Assembly: GCA_012516575.1 (NCBI GenBank)
Contig: JAAYWS010000104.1
Location: 1 to 33,693 of the forward strand
DNA from: Actinomycetaceae bacterium
GTDB lineage: Bacteria > Actinomycetota > Actinomycetes > Actinomycetales > Actinomycetaceae
Direction of reading: 5' to 3'
Length of the DNA stretch: 33,693 nt
Position 1 is the first letter of the stretch. Each line of letters starts with the position of its first letter. A program made the translations under genes and the position numbers. Shown here in pieces: positions 8,027 to 15,106 of this stretch. The notes beneath the pieces were generated by a model. It was not told the DNA's origin. It saw nothing but the letters and a program-made list of their open reading frames with translations, and ran no database searches.

Positions 8027-8770
8027 TTAGCCGACTGACAATACTGAATGCGCTTCGACAACGCTGAACGGATCAGCGTAGGCGTTTGTAACCGCCAAAC
8101 CAGGAATTCGCGTCCACGGATCACCGGGCAACGCCGTATCAACCGTCCATGAAACAGTCACACCTGGGATTACCTCGCCCGGCGAATAGTAAGTATGCGT
8201 GACATCCCCATCCGGCCATGGCCCGCCCGGTGTCGTAGTGATGCGCGTATTACCATCACCAAAATCCCATGCGTAGCTGACCGGCGTTAGTTGTAGGTCG
8301 AGCGGGTAGCCAAGGACAGTAACCGTGGCACTATAGGCACGTGCAGAAGCGCTGAAATAGACAGCCTTATTAATCAACACTTCGCCAAGCGAGGGCTGAG
8401 CAGTAAGCGATCCTGGGATAATAAAACTTGCCGCATTATCGCGAACATATCTGCCTAACTCTGCCGCCGAAGGTTCGTCTTCTCCGGGATACTCAATACA
8501 CACTACCCATTCGTCAACGATTGATAACGTGCCATTACACTCGATAGGAGGCCGTTCGGAAAGCAATGCATGGATGTGCCATGCGCCTTGGCCGAAGTGG
8601 GTGGGAATCTGCCCGTCATATTGAGTCGAGCCGTTAAATGCGCCAGTAGTTGAAAACATTCCCTCAATGAAAACCTGGTCACCATTCGCATTACCCGTCC
8701 AGTCAATAGCCTGTTCAGTAGCTAATGGCATAAATACGAGCAACATCGTCAAGACTTTATAAACGATCAT
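8027..8770 (-). CDS. secreted PKD-domain protein
   Basis: This 247-residue protein has a short hydrophobic N-terminus (VLTMLLVFMPLA) that could be a signal peptide. A central region contains two Cys residues (IECNG and VVCIEY). A PKD-like domain spans about residues 165-220: YAWDFGDGNTRI is the canonical WDFGDG motif and VTHTYYSPG the following H-x-Y strand. Related PKD proteins encoded beside DUF6318-type lipoproteins are common in Actinomycetaceae. Its start lies 3 nt after the stop codon of the lipoprotein gene, so the two form an operon. An extracytoplasmic location is likely; the partner or ligand is unknown. Confidence 0.82.
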   Translation of the reverse strand: MIVYKVLTMLLVFMPLATEQAIDWTGNANGDQVFIEGMFSTTGAFNGSTQYDGQIPTHFGQGAWHIHALLSERPPIECNGTLSIVDEWVVCIEYPGEDEPSAAELGRYVRDNAASFIIPGSLTAQPSLGEVLINKAVYFSASARAYSATVTVLGYPLDLQLTPVSYAWDFGDGNTRITTTPGGPWPDGDVTHTYYSPGEVIPGVTVSWTVDTALPGDPWTRIPGLAVTNAYADPFSVVEAHSVLSVG

Positions 8771-8773
8771 GCG

Positions 8774-9460
8774 CTACTCTCTTGTGAAACCCGATGGGTC
8801 ACCTATCTGGAAAGAGAGCACCTGCCATTGCGGGTAGCCCTCTTCGCTTGGCATTACTTTAAAAACGAGATGGAATTCTCCCTCTTCATATGTGGTTTGT
8901 CCTGTTACGTCATACACGACGACCTCAGAGCGCGTTACGAGAAGTTGAATTTCATAAATATTCGCGGTCTCGTCAATGATCCCTATGGTGTATTCGTGTG
9001 GCTCAAGGCTTTGCTCCGCCCATCCACCATTGGCGGTAAGATTCTGTACTTCCTCCGAGCTTTGCCAACAGTATTCACACTCCGGCGCACTATAAGCATC
9101 CCACTGCGTAGTATCCCCGGTCTTGTATATGTACGGGTACAGCTGTGCAAAGTACAAAGCAACGCTTAAGGCATCCGCCGCCGGATCTCCACTTAGCTCC
9201 GGCTCAATTACCGGATCAACATCTGGGCGAGGCGGAATCGTGTAATCGTCTGTAGGGGTTTCGTTTTGCGGCGACTGCGTCTCTTGCGGACTAACCGTTG
9301 GCTCTGCTCCACCATTACAAGAACCGAGCAAAGCACACGCGAGAATACCTGCCACCATCGCGCTCAGCGCCCTGATTCGCCTCCCGCTATTACCGCGACT
9401 AAATTCCCGGTCTAGCGCGCGGTATATTGATGGATCGGTATTTACGTGTGCTTTGCTCAT
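8774..9460 (-). CDS. DUF6318 family lipoprotein
   Basis: This 228-residue protein carries a lipobox (ALLGSC) after a hydrophobic stretch, then a Pro/Thr/Glu-rich linker. The folded region contains SLYP-like AQLYPYIYKTGDTTQW and PECEYCWQSS, which matches DUF6318 in actinobacteria. It is probably anchored on the outer face of the membrane. I place the start at the ATG at 9460 rather than the GTG at 9466: a -10-like TAGCTT (9467-9472) ends exactly 6 nt before this ATG, which would make it a leaderless mRNA. The lipobox is unusually far in (about residue 47), so a later start inside the gene is possible. Function unknown. Confidence 0.82.
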   Translation of the reverse strand: MSKAHVNTDPSIYRALDREFSRGNSGRRIRALSAMVAGILACALLGSCNGGAEPTVSPQETQSPQNETPTDDYTIPPRPDVDPVIEPELSGDPAADALSVALYFAQLYPYIYKTGDTTQWDAYSAPECEYCWQSSEEVQNLTANGGWAEQSLEPHEYTIGIIDETANIYEIQLLVTRSEVVVYDVTGQTTYEEGEFHLVFKVMPSEEGYPQWQVLSFQIGDPSGFTRE

Positions 9461-9466
9461 GATCAC

Positions 9467-9472
9467 AAGCTA
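9467..9472 (-). promoter_or_regulatory. -10 element, leaderless start of the DUF6318 gene
   Basis: TAGCTT on the minus strand is followed by 6 nt and the ATG at 9460. This spacing puts the transcription start at or next to the start codon. No clear -35 box is seen. Confidence 0.5.
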
Positions 9473-9499
9473 ACAATGAAGAGCAAAGTAGATTGAAAG

Positions 9500-9589
9500 T
9501 TATCCACTGGCACAGCTAGATACCGTGAATACCCCGCATGTTTTCCACAGTTTTGCCTGCTACGACACGTCAACGGCACATCTTCCACA
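9500..9589. other. cluster of three DnaA-box-like sites
   Basis: TTATCCACT (9500-9508), TTTTCCACA (9541-9549) and TCTTCCACA (9581-9589) lie in the same orientation between two divergent genes. Each is one or two mismatches from the TTATCCACA consensus. No replication gene adjoins them, so this is not presented as an origin. It could be a DnaA-binding or titration site, or chance. Confidence 0.35.
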
Positions 9590-9634
9590 GAGCGGCTAGC
9601 AAATTGCCGTCAAGCGGGCCAATCCTATTCGGCT

Positions 9635-9640
9635 TAAACT
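9635..9640 (+). promoter_or_regulatory. -10 element, leaderless start of the sirtuin gene
   Basis: TAAACT is followed by 6 nt and then the ATG at 9647, and no ribosome-binding site is visible. The layout fits leaderless transcription. Confidence 0.5.
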
Positions 9641-9646
9641 GACCAT

Positions 9647-10570
9647 ATGGCGCACCGAATCGAAGACTATTTCCCGACCACTTCGCCACCCAATCTCCGG
9701 GTGAAAAACATTGCTGCGCCACCGGCGTCGGCCGCACGCCCTGACCCTTCCAATATTGCTCAAGCACTTACTCCGGTACGCGACCTGCTCGTCGGGAAAA
9801 CCTTAGCGTTCATCACCGGGGCTGGACTGTCTACGGACTCAGGGCTACCAGATTATCGCTCACCTGGCTCTCCCCCACGGCATCCGATCACGCTCCAGCA
9901 ATTTATGGGAGACTACCGGTGGCGTCGTCATTATTGGGCGCGCAATCATCAAGGATGGTTTGGTCCCCAGCTTGCCCAGCCGAATGCAGGCCATTTCGCC
10001 CTTGCTGAATTAGAACATCGCGGTGTGGTCAACGGACTGATCACCCAAAACGTTGACCGGCTACATAGCCGCGCTGGCTCACGCAACGTCGTGGATTTAC
10101 ACGGCAGATACAACGAAGTGCTGTGTACTGAATGCGGGGAAATTACGTCCCGGCAGTCCCTCCATGAACGGCTCGAAGCACTCAATCCGGGTTTTCGCAT
10201 AGCCGACCCGCGCGTCATGGATATTGCGCCCGACGCTGATGCTTCCGTTGCTGATACCACCGGCTTTCGCATTGTTAATTGCTTAAAATGCGGTGGCATA
10301 TTACGCACAAACGTCGTATTTTTTGGCGGAAAAGTACCCCACGACGACGTCGTCCACGCCCGCGAAATCGTCTCGGACGCTGATGCGCTAGTAGTTGCCG
10401 GATCGTCTCTTGCAGTCGGCTCGGCAATGCGTTTTGTTCGACAAGCCGCGAAAGAAAACAAGCCGGTTGTCATGATTAATCGCGGGCCTACCCGCGGAGA
10501 CAAATATGCAACGCTAAACGTTCATATCGGAACGTCAACTGCGCTACCTTGGCTGGCTCAACATTTATAA
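9647..10570 (+). CDS. Sir2 family NAD-dependent protein deacylase
   Basis: Sirtuins remove acyl groups from lysines using NAD. This 307-residue protein has the NAD-binding GAGLSTDSGLPDYR (about residues 58-71), TQNVDRLH, the catalytic His in DLHGRY, and a zinc-binding pair CTEC and CLKC. It also has VVFFGGKVP, VAGSSLAVGSA and the C-terminal INRGPT. The VFFGG and LAVGSA details resemble SIRT4/class II bacterial sirtuins. An N-terminal extension of about 45 residues precedes the fold. It is flanked by minus-strand genes on both sides and so is a single-gene unit, probably leaderless. Family certain; acyl specificity not determined. Confidence 0.95.
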   Translation: MAHRIEDYFPTTSPPNLRVKNIAAPPASAARPDPSNIAQALTPVRDLLVGKTLAFITGAGLSTDSGLPDYRSPGSPPRHPITLQQFMGDYRWRRHYWARNHQGWFGPQLAQPNAGHFALAELEHRGVVNGLITQNVDRLHSRAGSRNVVDLHGRYNEVLCTECGEITSRQSLHERLEALNPGFRIADPRVMDIAPDADASVADTTGFRIVNCLKCGGILRTNVVFFGGKVPHDDVVHAREIVSDADALVVAGSSLAVGSAMRFVRQAAKENKPVVMINRGPTRGDKYATLNVHIGTSTALPWLAQHL

Positions 10571-10576
10571 GACGTA

Positions 10577-11812
10577 TTAATATCCCTCAAAATATTCTCG
10601 GCTCATAAACACTCCATGCCCGGTAATCGTGTTCCAGCAACTCAACCCGTTCTCTTCACTGGCACAGGCGACATCGCCGTGATACACGATCTGTCCGTAG
10701 GCAGGCACAGTAGGTTCAAGCCCCGATCCGCATCCGTTGTCCATAAAACAGAAAGTTTCGGTGCGCGCGCCGCCGTAGTATCCGTTTTCATCGTCATAGC
10801 CGAGGATCACGAAATAGTAGTCACTCAATTCCGGGAACGTGTTCACCGGTTCTACTGGAGCCGATTCATGCCAGGAAGTGACGTCACAAGCCAGCATGGT
10901 ACCGTAACCGTCATCGAGAATATCGCACGAAATATTCCCTGATGGCGTGGTCACCATCGCAATTGACATTCCGTCCCAAGGTTCAGCATTAGGCAACTGC
11001 AATGCCGAGTTTGGGAGTGGTCCGCCCGCCTCTGGATGCGAATGAGTGAGGTTCACACCCCGTTCCCGAGCGGTTAATGTTTGTTGAGTTGTTGGCCGGG
11101 GCCCGGTGGAATCGGGCGGGGTATCCCGCGTTGGCTGCTCAGTAGCTGGCGACAATTGGGTTGGTGTTGGCGTGGGCGATGCAGACTCGGTTGTTTCCGG
11201 ACTGCTCGATGCCGGGCTCGTAGCTTCTTGGTCGCCTTTATCGCCGCCGATGACGCCGAGAAAGTACAGTACTGCGACAACGACGCCGACTAAAACAAGA
11301 GTTATTCCACCACCGAGCGCAACATACTTCGCCCCGCTTTTCTTTGGTGCGACCACGGTTGGCGGTGTTTGCGGCGCACCCGGAGAAGAATAGTAAGCCG
11401 GGCTGGTAGCAGGAACGTGTGAGCCTGTCCCATCCATGTAGCTTGCCGCGGGTGCATAACCGGTTGGTTGGACGTCGCTGAACGTCGGAGTTTGGAAGAC
11501 TTCAGTCGCTTGCTGCGCTAGCGGTTGCGGGGCCGGGTCAGGTTGCGGGGCCGGCTCAGGCTGCGGGGCCGGGTCTGGCTGCGGGGCCGGGTCAGAGTCG
11601 AATACCAGCTCTTGTTCAAGTTGCACACTCACCTCGAGTTCAGGGCGCGAGACGGTACGAGCACTACGAACTGCGTGGATCCACTCAGAAAGTTCGGGAT
11701 AGCAATTTGGATGGGCAAGGATCTGATCAAAAAGATCCGGATATTGAGCAGCCAGCTTTTGGAGTGTCCATGCATCAGTTGCTGGATCATCAATGAGATT
11801 ACGGTCAATCAT
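10577..11812 (-). CDS. LRV-domain membrane protein with Cys-rich exterior domain
   Basis: This 411-residue protein has a short N-terminal leucine-rich-variant (LRV) type domain (about 7-47, DDPATDAWTLQKLAAQYPDL to CYPELSEWI), then a PAPQPDPAPQPEP run. A single membrane span lies near 166-189 (LGGGITLVLVGVVVAVLYFLG). A Ser/Thr/Pro-rich linker follows, and an exterior domain with six Cys. The exterior domain carries TTPSGNISCDI and MLACDVTSW, a pattern seen in many secreted actinobacterial proteins, presumably with disulfides. The N-terminal domain is shared with the neighbour at 11970-12980. GGAGAG is about 10 nt before the ATG. Function unknown; a cytoplasmic LRV module coupled to an exterior sensing or binding domain is plausible. 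Confidence 0.85.
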   Translation of the reverse strand: MIDRNLIDDPATDAWTLQKLAAQYPDLFDQILAHPNCYPELSEWIHAVRSARTVSRPELEVSVQLEQELVFDSDPAPQPDPAPQPEPAPQPDPAPQPLAQQATEVFQTPTFSDVQPTGYAPAASYMDGTGSHVPATSPAYYSSPGAPQTPPTVVAPKKSGAKYVALGGGITLVLVGVVVAVLYFLGVIGGDKGDQEATSPASSSPETTESASPTPTPTQLSPATEQPTRDTPPDSTGPRPTTQQTLTARERGVNLTHSHPEAGGPLPNSALQLPNAEPWDGMSIAMVTTPSGNISCDILDDGYGTMLACDVTSWHESAPVEPVNTFPELSDYYFVILGYDDENGYYGGARTETFCFMDNGCGSGLEPTVPAYGQIVYHGDVACASEENGLSCWNTITGHGVFMSREYFEGY

Positions 11813-11901
11813 CGAAAGATCTCTCCGTCCTTACATCCGTTATGTAGCCCAACTCTACTCATCCGAGTATAAGAGCAGTATTCCTACTCATCGTAATACG
11901 C

Positions 11902-11940
11902 CACCAGGTCTTTTCAAGAATGACTTGAAAAGACCTGGTG
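11902..11940 (-). terminator. 17-bp hairpin between LRV-protein genes
   Basis: A perfect 17-bp stem (11902-11918 with 11924-11940, 5-nt loop) lies 29 bp after the stop codon of the minus-strand LRV gene at 11970. There is no clear T-run on the minus strand, so termination is inferred mainly from position and stability. Confidence 0.6.
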
Positions 11941-11969
11941 TTAGTTTTACCTGTCGAAATTACTCGACG

Positions 11970-12980
11970 TTACTTCGTAGGTTTCTGAAGTATGTTGATG
12001 AAAGAGGCAATTCCGCCTCCCAGCATCACCAGACCGGCGAGAGTCATAATGTATAAACCAGCTCCGGTCGATCCGTAACCTCCAGATACTGTTGACAGCA
12101 TATTCATTGTGTTCATGGACATTACTGCAGCTAGCGAACCAGCAACGATTGTTACTACCGATAGGGAAATAAACATCGTATAGCTTGGTTTAGCTACGCT
12201 CATGCCAATCAGTACCAGCGCGGCGATGAATACCAGCAAGATCAAAATTGCGCTGAGGTTTGTTGGGCTATCCGACCCAAAGAACCCGACCTTGGTCGCT
12301 GATCCGAAGAACTCAATCTTGGCAACAGGCAAAACGAATGCGAGAAGCCCAAGAAGGTATCCGACGGCCATAATAATATGGCCGGTTAGGATCGGCATAA
12401 ACTTTCCGCGCTGGGATTTCAGTTGTGCAATGCCAGGTATGCCCGCGATGCCGCCTTGCGCATGTGGTTGGCCATATGTTGGGATTGGACCGCCCATCGG
12501 CTGACCCGGTTGCCCCATTGGCTGGCCGGGCTGGCCCATTGGCTGCCCCATTGGTTGGCCCATCGGTTGGCCAGGTTGACCCATCGGACCACCCATCGGA
12601 CGACCGGGCTGACCGGGCTGGCCCATCGGGCCTCCCATCGGCTGACCCATTGGTTGCGGTTTAGCCTGCGGCTGTTGCACCCCCGGTTGCTGCGTTGAAG
12701 TCGGCTGTTGTGGGGAAGTCTGCGGCTGGGATGCACTCTGCGCCTGTGTAGCATCCTGTGCCGGTTCATCTGACTTGTCACTAGGAGTCTGTTCTGTAGC
12801 CGGTTTTGCCTGAGCTTGACGTGCTCGAATCCAATCAGCTAGACCCGGGTAACACTTCGGATGTTCAAGAATCGCTTGCCACAAATCGGGGCGTTCATTA
12901 GCTATATTTCCTAGATCACCAGCTTCAACACTCGGGTCTGAGAGTTGTTCGGCAGTGATCGTGCGTGGATCAAAATTCAT
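11970..12980 (-). CDS. LRV-domain polytopic membrane protein with GQPM repeats
   Basis: This 336-residue protein opens with an LRV-type domain (about 13-52, from [16 protein letters not shown] through [13 protein letters not shown]), much like that of the next gene downstream. A Gln/Pro-rich stretch follows, then about a dozen [14 protein letters not shown] units. Four hydrophobic spans make up the last 140 residues, beginning around [19 protein letters not shown]. The exposed loops are short. The cytoplasmic LRV part is followed by a flexible linker and a four-helix membrane module. GAGAAAGG precedes the ATG by about 9 nt. No enzyme motif is visible. Function unknown. Confidence 0.85.
   Translation of the reverse strand: MNFDPRTITAEQLSDPSVEAGDLGNIANERPDLWQAILEHPKCYPGLADWIRARQAQAKPATEQTPSDKSDEPAQDATQAQSASQPQTSPQQPTSTQQPGVQQPQAKPQPMGQPMGGPMGQPGQPGRPMGGPMGQPGQPMGQPMGQPMGQPGQPMGQPGQPMGGPIPTYGQPHAQGGIAGIPGIAQLKSQRGKFMPILTGHIIMAVGYLLGLLAFVLPVAKIEFFGSATKVGFFGSDSPTNLSAILILLVFIAALVLIGMSVAKPSYTMFISLSVVTIVAGSLAAVMSMNTMNMLSTVSGGYGSTGAGLYIMTLAGLVMLGGGIASFINILQKPTK
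12480..12665 (-). repeat. degenerate coding repeats (GQPM/GGPM units)
   Basis: Short tandem units based on CCCATTGGCTG and CCATCGG variants encode the GQPM-type linker of the membrane protein. Unit boundaries are irregular, which suggests repeated slippage. Confidence 0.75.
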
Positions 12981-13151
12981 TAGATTGTGCCTTTCTCCGT
13001 GTGTGGCCTAAATCCTGAGCCCATTATCACCAAGACGTGGTAACGGACACACTACACATTGATCTTATACCGAATATGAAAGCAAAGTACCCATAGGGTA
13101 TGGAATGTCCCATGAAAATCTAACGAAATAGCGAGATGGCAGTATCAAAGT

Positions 13152-13368
13152 GGTTCTTCACAGATAAGCGTGTAGTTAGTTTCTGGATCTTCTTGCTTCG
13201 AGGAGGTCTTCTGAAGCCGGAATTTAGCGGCTTGTCTCTTTCATCAGACAAAATATTGAGGTGCGCTCCGGTTTTAACGATCAGCAGGGTTTTAAGAGCC
13301 GATAGCACCATTTAGCACCTGGCACAGTGCCTCCAGCACGGCTGATGGCCTCTGATCTACTGTTTTTA
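13152..13368. repeat. dispersed repeat family C, copy 1 (ISL3-like end)
   Basis: It begins GGTTCTTCACAGATAAGCG, like the GGNTCTTC termini of ISL3-family elements, and ends at CTACTGTTTTTA. A second, diverged copy lies at 33098-33352 next to an ISL3 relic. On the minus strand both copies read weakly as the tail of a transposase (IPxSExLxEAxRxR), interrupted by stops in this copy. It is probably a dead insertion-sequence end. No gene is seen in the stretch 12981-13762; it holds this repeat, family B and the 40-bp repeats. Confidence 0.6.
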
Positions 13369-13394
13369 TGACTGTTTCAGGGTTAGAGCAATTT

Positions 13395-13456
13395 GAAATT
13401 AGGGAAAATCGAACTATCCGAAGATAGTCTGCGGATAGTTCGATTTTCCCTAATTT
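13395..13456. repeat. dispersed hairpin repeat family B, copy 1
   Basis: A perfect 25-bp inverted repeat (13396-13420 with 13432-13456) surrounds an 11-nt loop. The second copy is at 26581-26643. The outer arms read AAATTAGGGAAAATCG and continue GAACTATCCG. The loops of the two copies are reverse complements of each other except for one base. Confidence 0.88.
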
Positions 13457-13535
13457 GGGGAGCAGAAAACGGACTTCGGAGAACTGGAAGGGAGTTTGGG
13501 GAGCTGAAAACGTGGCTCTAGGCCCATTTCTGCTC

Positions 13536-13626
13536 GCAAAACCCGAGTTTTAGATGCAAAGCATGTGTACGGGACGCAAAACCCGAGTTTTAGATGCGAA
13601 GCATGTGTACGGGACGCAAAATACAC
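13536..13626. repeat. tandem 40-bp repeat, 2.2 copies
   Basis: Units at 13536-13575 and 13576-13615 differ at one base; a third starts at 13616 and breaks off. Each unit contains GCAAAACCCGAGTTTTAGAT and CATGTGTACGGGAC. There are no spacers, so it is not a CRISPR. No coding role is evident. Confidence 0.85.
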
Positions 13627-13677
13627 TCGCTGTGGCTGTATTCGACAGCAAAGCATGCTCAGTTCACCAAGACAAAC

Positions 13678-13711
13678 AAAAATGGCCCCGATCCGAAGAT
13701 CGAAGCCATTT
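13678..13711 (-). terminator. rpmF terminator with UUCG tetraloop
   Basis: On the minus strand an AAATGGC/GCCATTT stem and an inner CGATC/GATCG stem are capped by a TTCG loop and followed by TTTTTG. It lies about 50 bp after the rpmF stop codon. This is a well-formed intrinsic terminator. Confidence 0.88.
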
Positions 13712-13762
13712 AGCCAGCTACTGCTGAAAGCTCGTTACTACACGCAACCTGCTAAGCATTTC

Positions 13763-13933
13763 TTAGTCGAGGTCGAGCATGCCCTTCTGTGCTGCCTTTG
13801 CAAGGCGGCGCGGAATACGAACCTCGCGGCCACCGAGTGCCTTAACGGTCTGCAGCTCAGTGAGCTCAGCCTTCCACTGGGCGCGGCGAGAGCGGGTGTT
13901 GCTGCGAGACATCTTGCGCTTTGGTACTGCCAT
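13763..13933 (-). CDS. rpmF: 50S ribosomal protein L32
   Basis: The 56-residue product [17 protein letters not shown]... is a canonical L32 N-terminus. I start at the ATG at 13933, where an AAGGAG box lies 11 nt upstream, rather than at an in-frame ATG seven codons earlier. The C-terminal half ([13 protein letters not shown] to GMLDLD) has no Cys, so this is the zinc-independent form usual in actinobacteria rather than the CxxC type. It stands alone, not next to plsX or a DUF177 gene as in many bacteria, and is followed by a strong terminator. It is divergent from the YigZ-family gene. Confidence 0.96.
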   Translation of the reverse strand: MAVPKRKMSRSNTRSRRAQWKAELTELQTVKALGGREVRIPRRLAKAAQKGMLDLD

Positions 13934-14082
13934 GAGTCCAACCGCTCCTTTCATATCAACGTTTACACGCTTGGGTTTCCCAAGCAGACAAGGAATAACT
14001 CTAGCGTAATCGGGCGGGCGAAGGCCATCTTGAGAACCGGTTTTGTGCGCAGAAACACGAGCGTTTGCTCACAAGGCTTTAT

Positions 14083-14110
14083 TTGCCCGCCGGGCTTTGC
14101 GGTTTATGAT
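14083..14110 (+). promoter_or_regulatory. promoter of the YigZ-family gene (leaderless)
   Basis: TTGCCC (14083-14088) and TATGAT (14105-14110) are 16 bp apart. The -10 box is followed by 6 nt and the ATG. No ribosome-binding site is present, consistent with a leaderless transcript. Confidence 0.65.
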
Positions 14111-14116
14111 TCTTAT

Positions 14117-14773
14117 ATGTCAATCTACCGTCTGCCTGCCGATACCGAACTACGCGCTGAGCTTGAAATTAAACGTTCCCGTTTTATCACCATGATACGC
14201 CGGGTGTCCACGGTCGACGAAGCCCGCCAACTTCTTGCCGACGCCCGCGACGAATTCCCCGACGCCCGTCATCATTGCTCTGCCTATGTCGTTTCGCAAC
14301 CAGACGCCCAACCTATCCTCAATTCTTCGGACGACGGCGAACCTTCCGGTACCGCTGGACGCCCCATGCTCGATATCCTCACCGGCTGGGAACTCACCGA
14401 TATTTCCGCCGTCGTCGTCCGATATTTTGGGGGAACCCTGCTTGGCACCGGCGGGCTCGTGCGCGCGTATTCAGATTCGGTCCGCCATGCGCTGTCCGGC
14501 GAACGAATCGTAAGCCCCGAACAATTCGCAGTGCAACGCCTGCGCCTGCCCCATGCCAATGCCGGAAAAATCGAAGCGGACCTGCGCGCATTAGACTACG
14601 CGATTCAGGACGCCCAATACGTTGCCGACGGTGTACTCCTCGATGTAGCAGTGGCAGATCCGGAGAGTTTTGCCGAAGTGCTGGCCGAGCTTTCCGCAGG
14701 TAGCGTGCAAGCAGAACCAGCAGGCACGATTATTCACGACCGTCCCGCTGGACGCTTACCGGTTTTCGACTAG
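14117..14773 (+). CDS. YigZ/IMPACT family protein
   Basis: The 218-residue product belongs to the UPF0029/IMPACT N-terminal family. Conserved features are KRSRFI near the start, ARHHCSAYV, NSSDDGEPSGTAGRPML and VVVRYFGGTLLGTGGLVRAY. The C-terminal half is the smaller second domain. The family is widespread and cytosolic; eukaryotic IMPACT regulates GCN2, but the bacterial role is not settled. The reading frame is open for 184 codons upstream, yet that part overlaps rpmF antisense and has no family similarity. The promoter and the N-terminal MSIYRLPADTE fix the start at 14117. Confidence 0.93.
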   Translation: MSIYRLPADTELRAELEIKRSRFITMIRRVSTVDEARQLLADARDEFPDARHHCSAYVVSQPDAQPILNSSDDGEPSGTAGRPMLDILTGWELTDISAVVVRYFGGTLLGTGGLVRAYSDSVRHALSGERIVSPEQFAVQRLRLPHANAGKIEADLRALDYAIQDAQYVADGVLLDVAVADPESFAEVLAELSAGSVQAEPAGTIIHDRPAGRLPVFD

Positions 14774-14855
14774 TTCCGGCTGGCGGCTAGTTCCGGTCGC
14801 CGGTTGGCTCCGGTTGCCGGCTGGCTCCGGTTTGCGAATAACCGGTGAGACCAGC

Positions 14856-14883
14856 TTGCCTTAACTGGCTTAGCAGGTACACT
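14856..14883 (+). promoter_or_regulatory. promoter of the cysK-cysE leader transcript
   Basis: TTGCCT (14856-14861) and TACACT (14878-14883) are separated by 16 bp. Transcription from here would give a leader of roughly 215 nt before cysK, containing the Cys-rich peptide and its hairpin. This promoter assignment is by pattern only. Confidence 0.6.
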
Positions 14884-14956
14884 TAAAGACGTTGATTTTT
14901 CAATAGTCGCGGCCGCGTGGGTGCCGCCCAGCACGGAAGGAAGGGACACCGCCATT

Positions 14957-14995
14957 ATGTTCACCTCCACCGATTGCTGTTGTACCTGTCTATAG
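14957..14995 (+). CDS. cysteine-rich leader peptide of cysK-cysE
   Basis: This 12-codon ORF encodes MFTSTDCCCTCL, with four cysteines in the last six residues, three of them consecutive. A GGAAGGAAGG ribosome-binding site (14935-14944) lies 12 nt before the ATG. It sits in the leader of cysK, the cysteine synthase gene. Cys-rich upstream ORFs that control sulfur genes by ribosome stalling have been described in mycobacteria. By analogy, stalling at these Cys codons when cysteine is scarce should open the downstream cysK start. Its size would usually exclude it from automatic annotation. Confidence 0.85.
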   Translation: MFTSTDCCCTCL

Positions 14996-15098
14996 GGCGT
15001 CAAGCTTTGATTCACGTGCACTTCGTGCATGCTTGACGCTCGTTACCCAACGGCGTGGGCGCCAGATAATCCCCGAATCACAAGATTTCATAGACAGG
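14985..15098 (+). promoter_or_regulatory. putative cysteine-responsive translational attenuator of cysK
   Basis: The end of the leader ORF contains CCTGTCTAT (14985-14993), spanning the last Cys codon to the stop. It is perfectly complementary to ATAGACAGG (15090-15098), which includes the AGGA ribosome-binding site of cysK. Between the two strands a hairpin (14997-15005 with 15031-15039, plus an inner stem near 15017-15029) would bring them together. A ribosome stalled on the Cys codons would mask the 5' strand and free the cysK site. All pairings are read from the sequence; the mechanism is inferred. Confidence 0.72.
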
Positions 15099-15106
15099 AC
15101 ATAACC

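Noticed and set aside
9480-9646. Chromosomal replication origin
   Set aside because: The DnaA-like sites are degenerate, there is no AT-rich unwinding stretch, and no dnaA, dnaN or gyrase gene is nearby.
13120-13311. 63-codon minus-strand ORF in the repeat region
   Set aside because: It lies within repeat family C and its frame does not match the frame suggested by the other copy.
13536-13626. CRISPR array
   Set aside because: The repeats are contiguous without spacers and no cas gene is present. The same holds for the arrays at 16711, 24483 and 31525.
13565-14116. Open frame extending the YigZ gene upstream by 184 codons
   Set aside because: It runs through the 40-bp repeats and antisense to rpmF, has no family similarity, and a good promoter sits just before the ATG at 14117.
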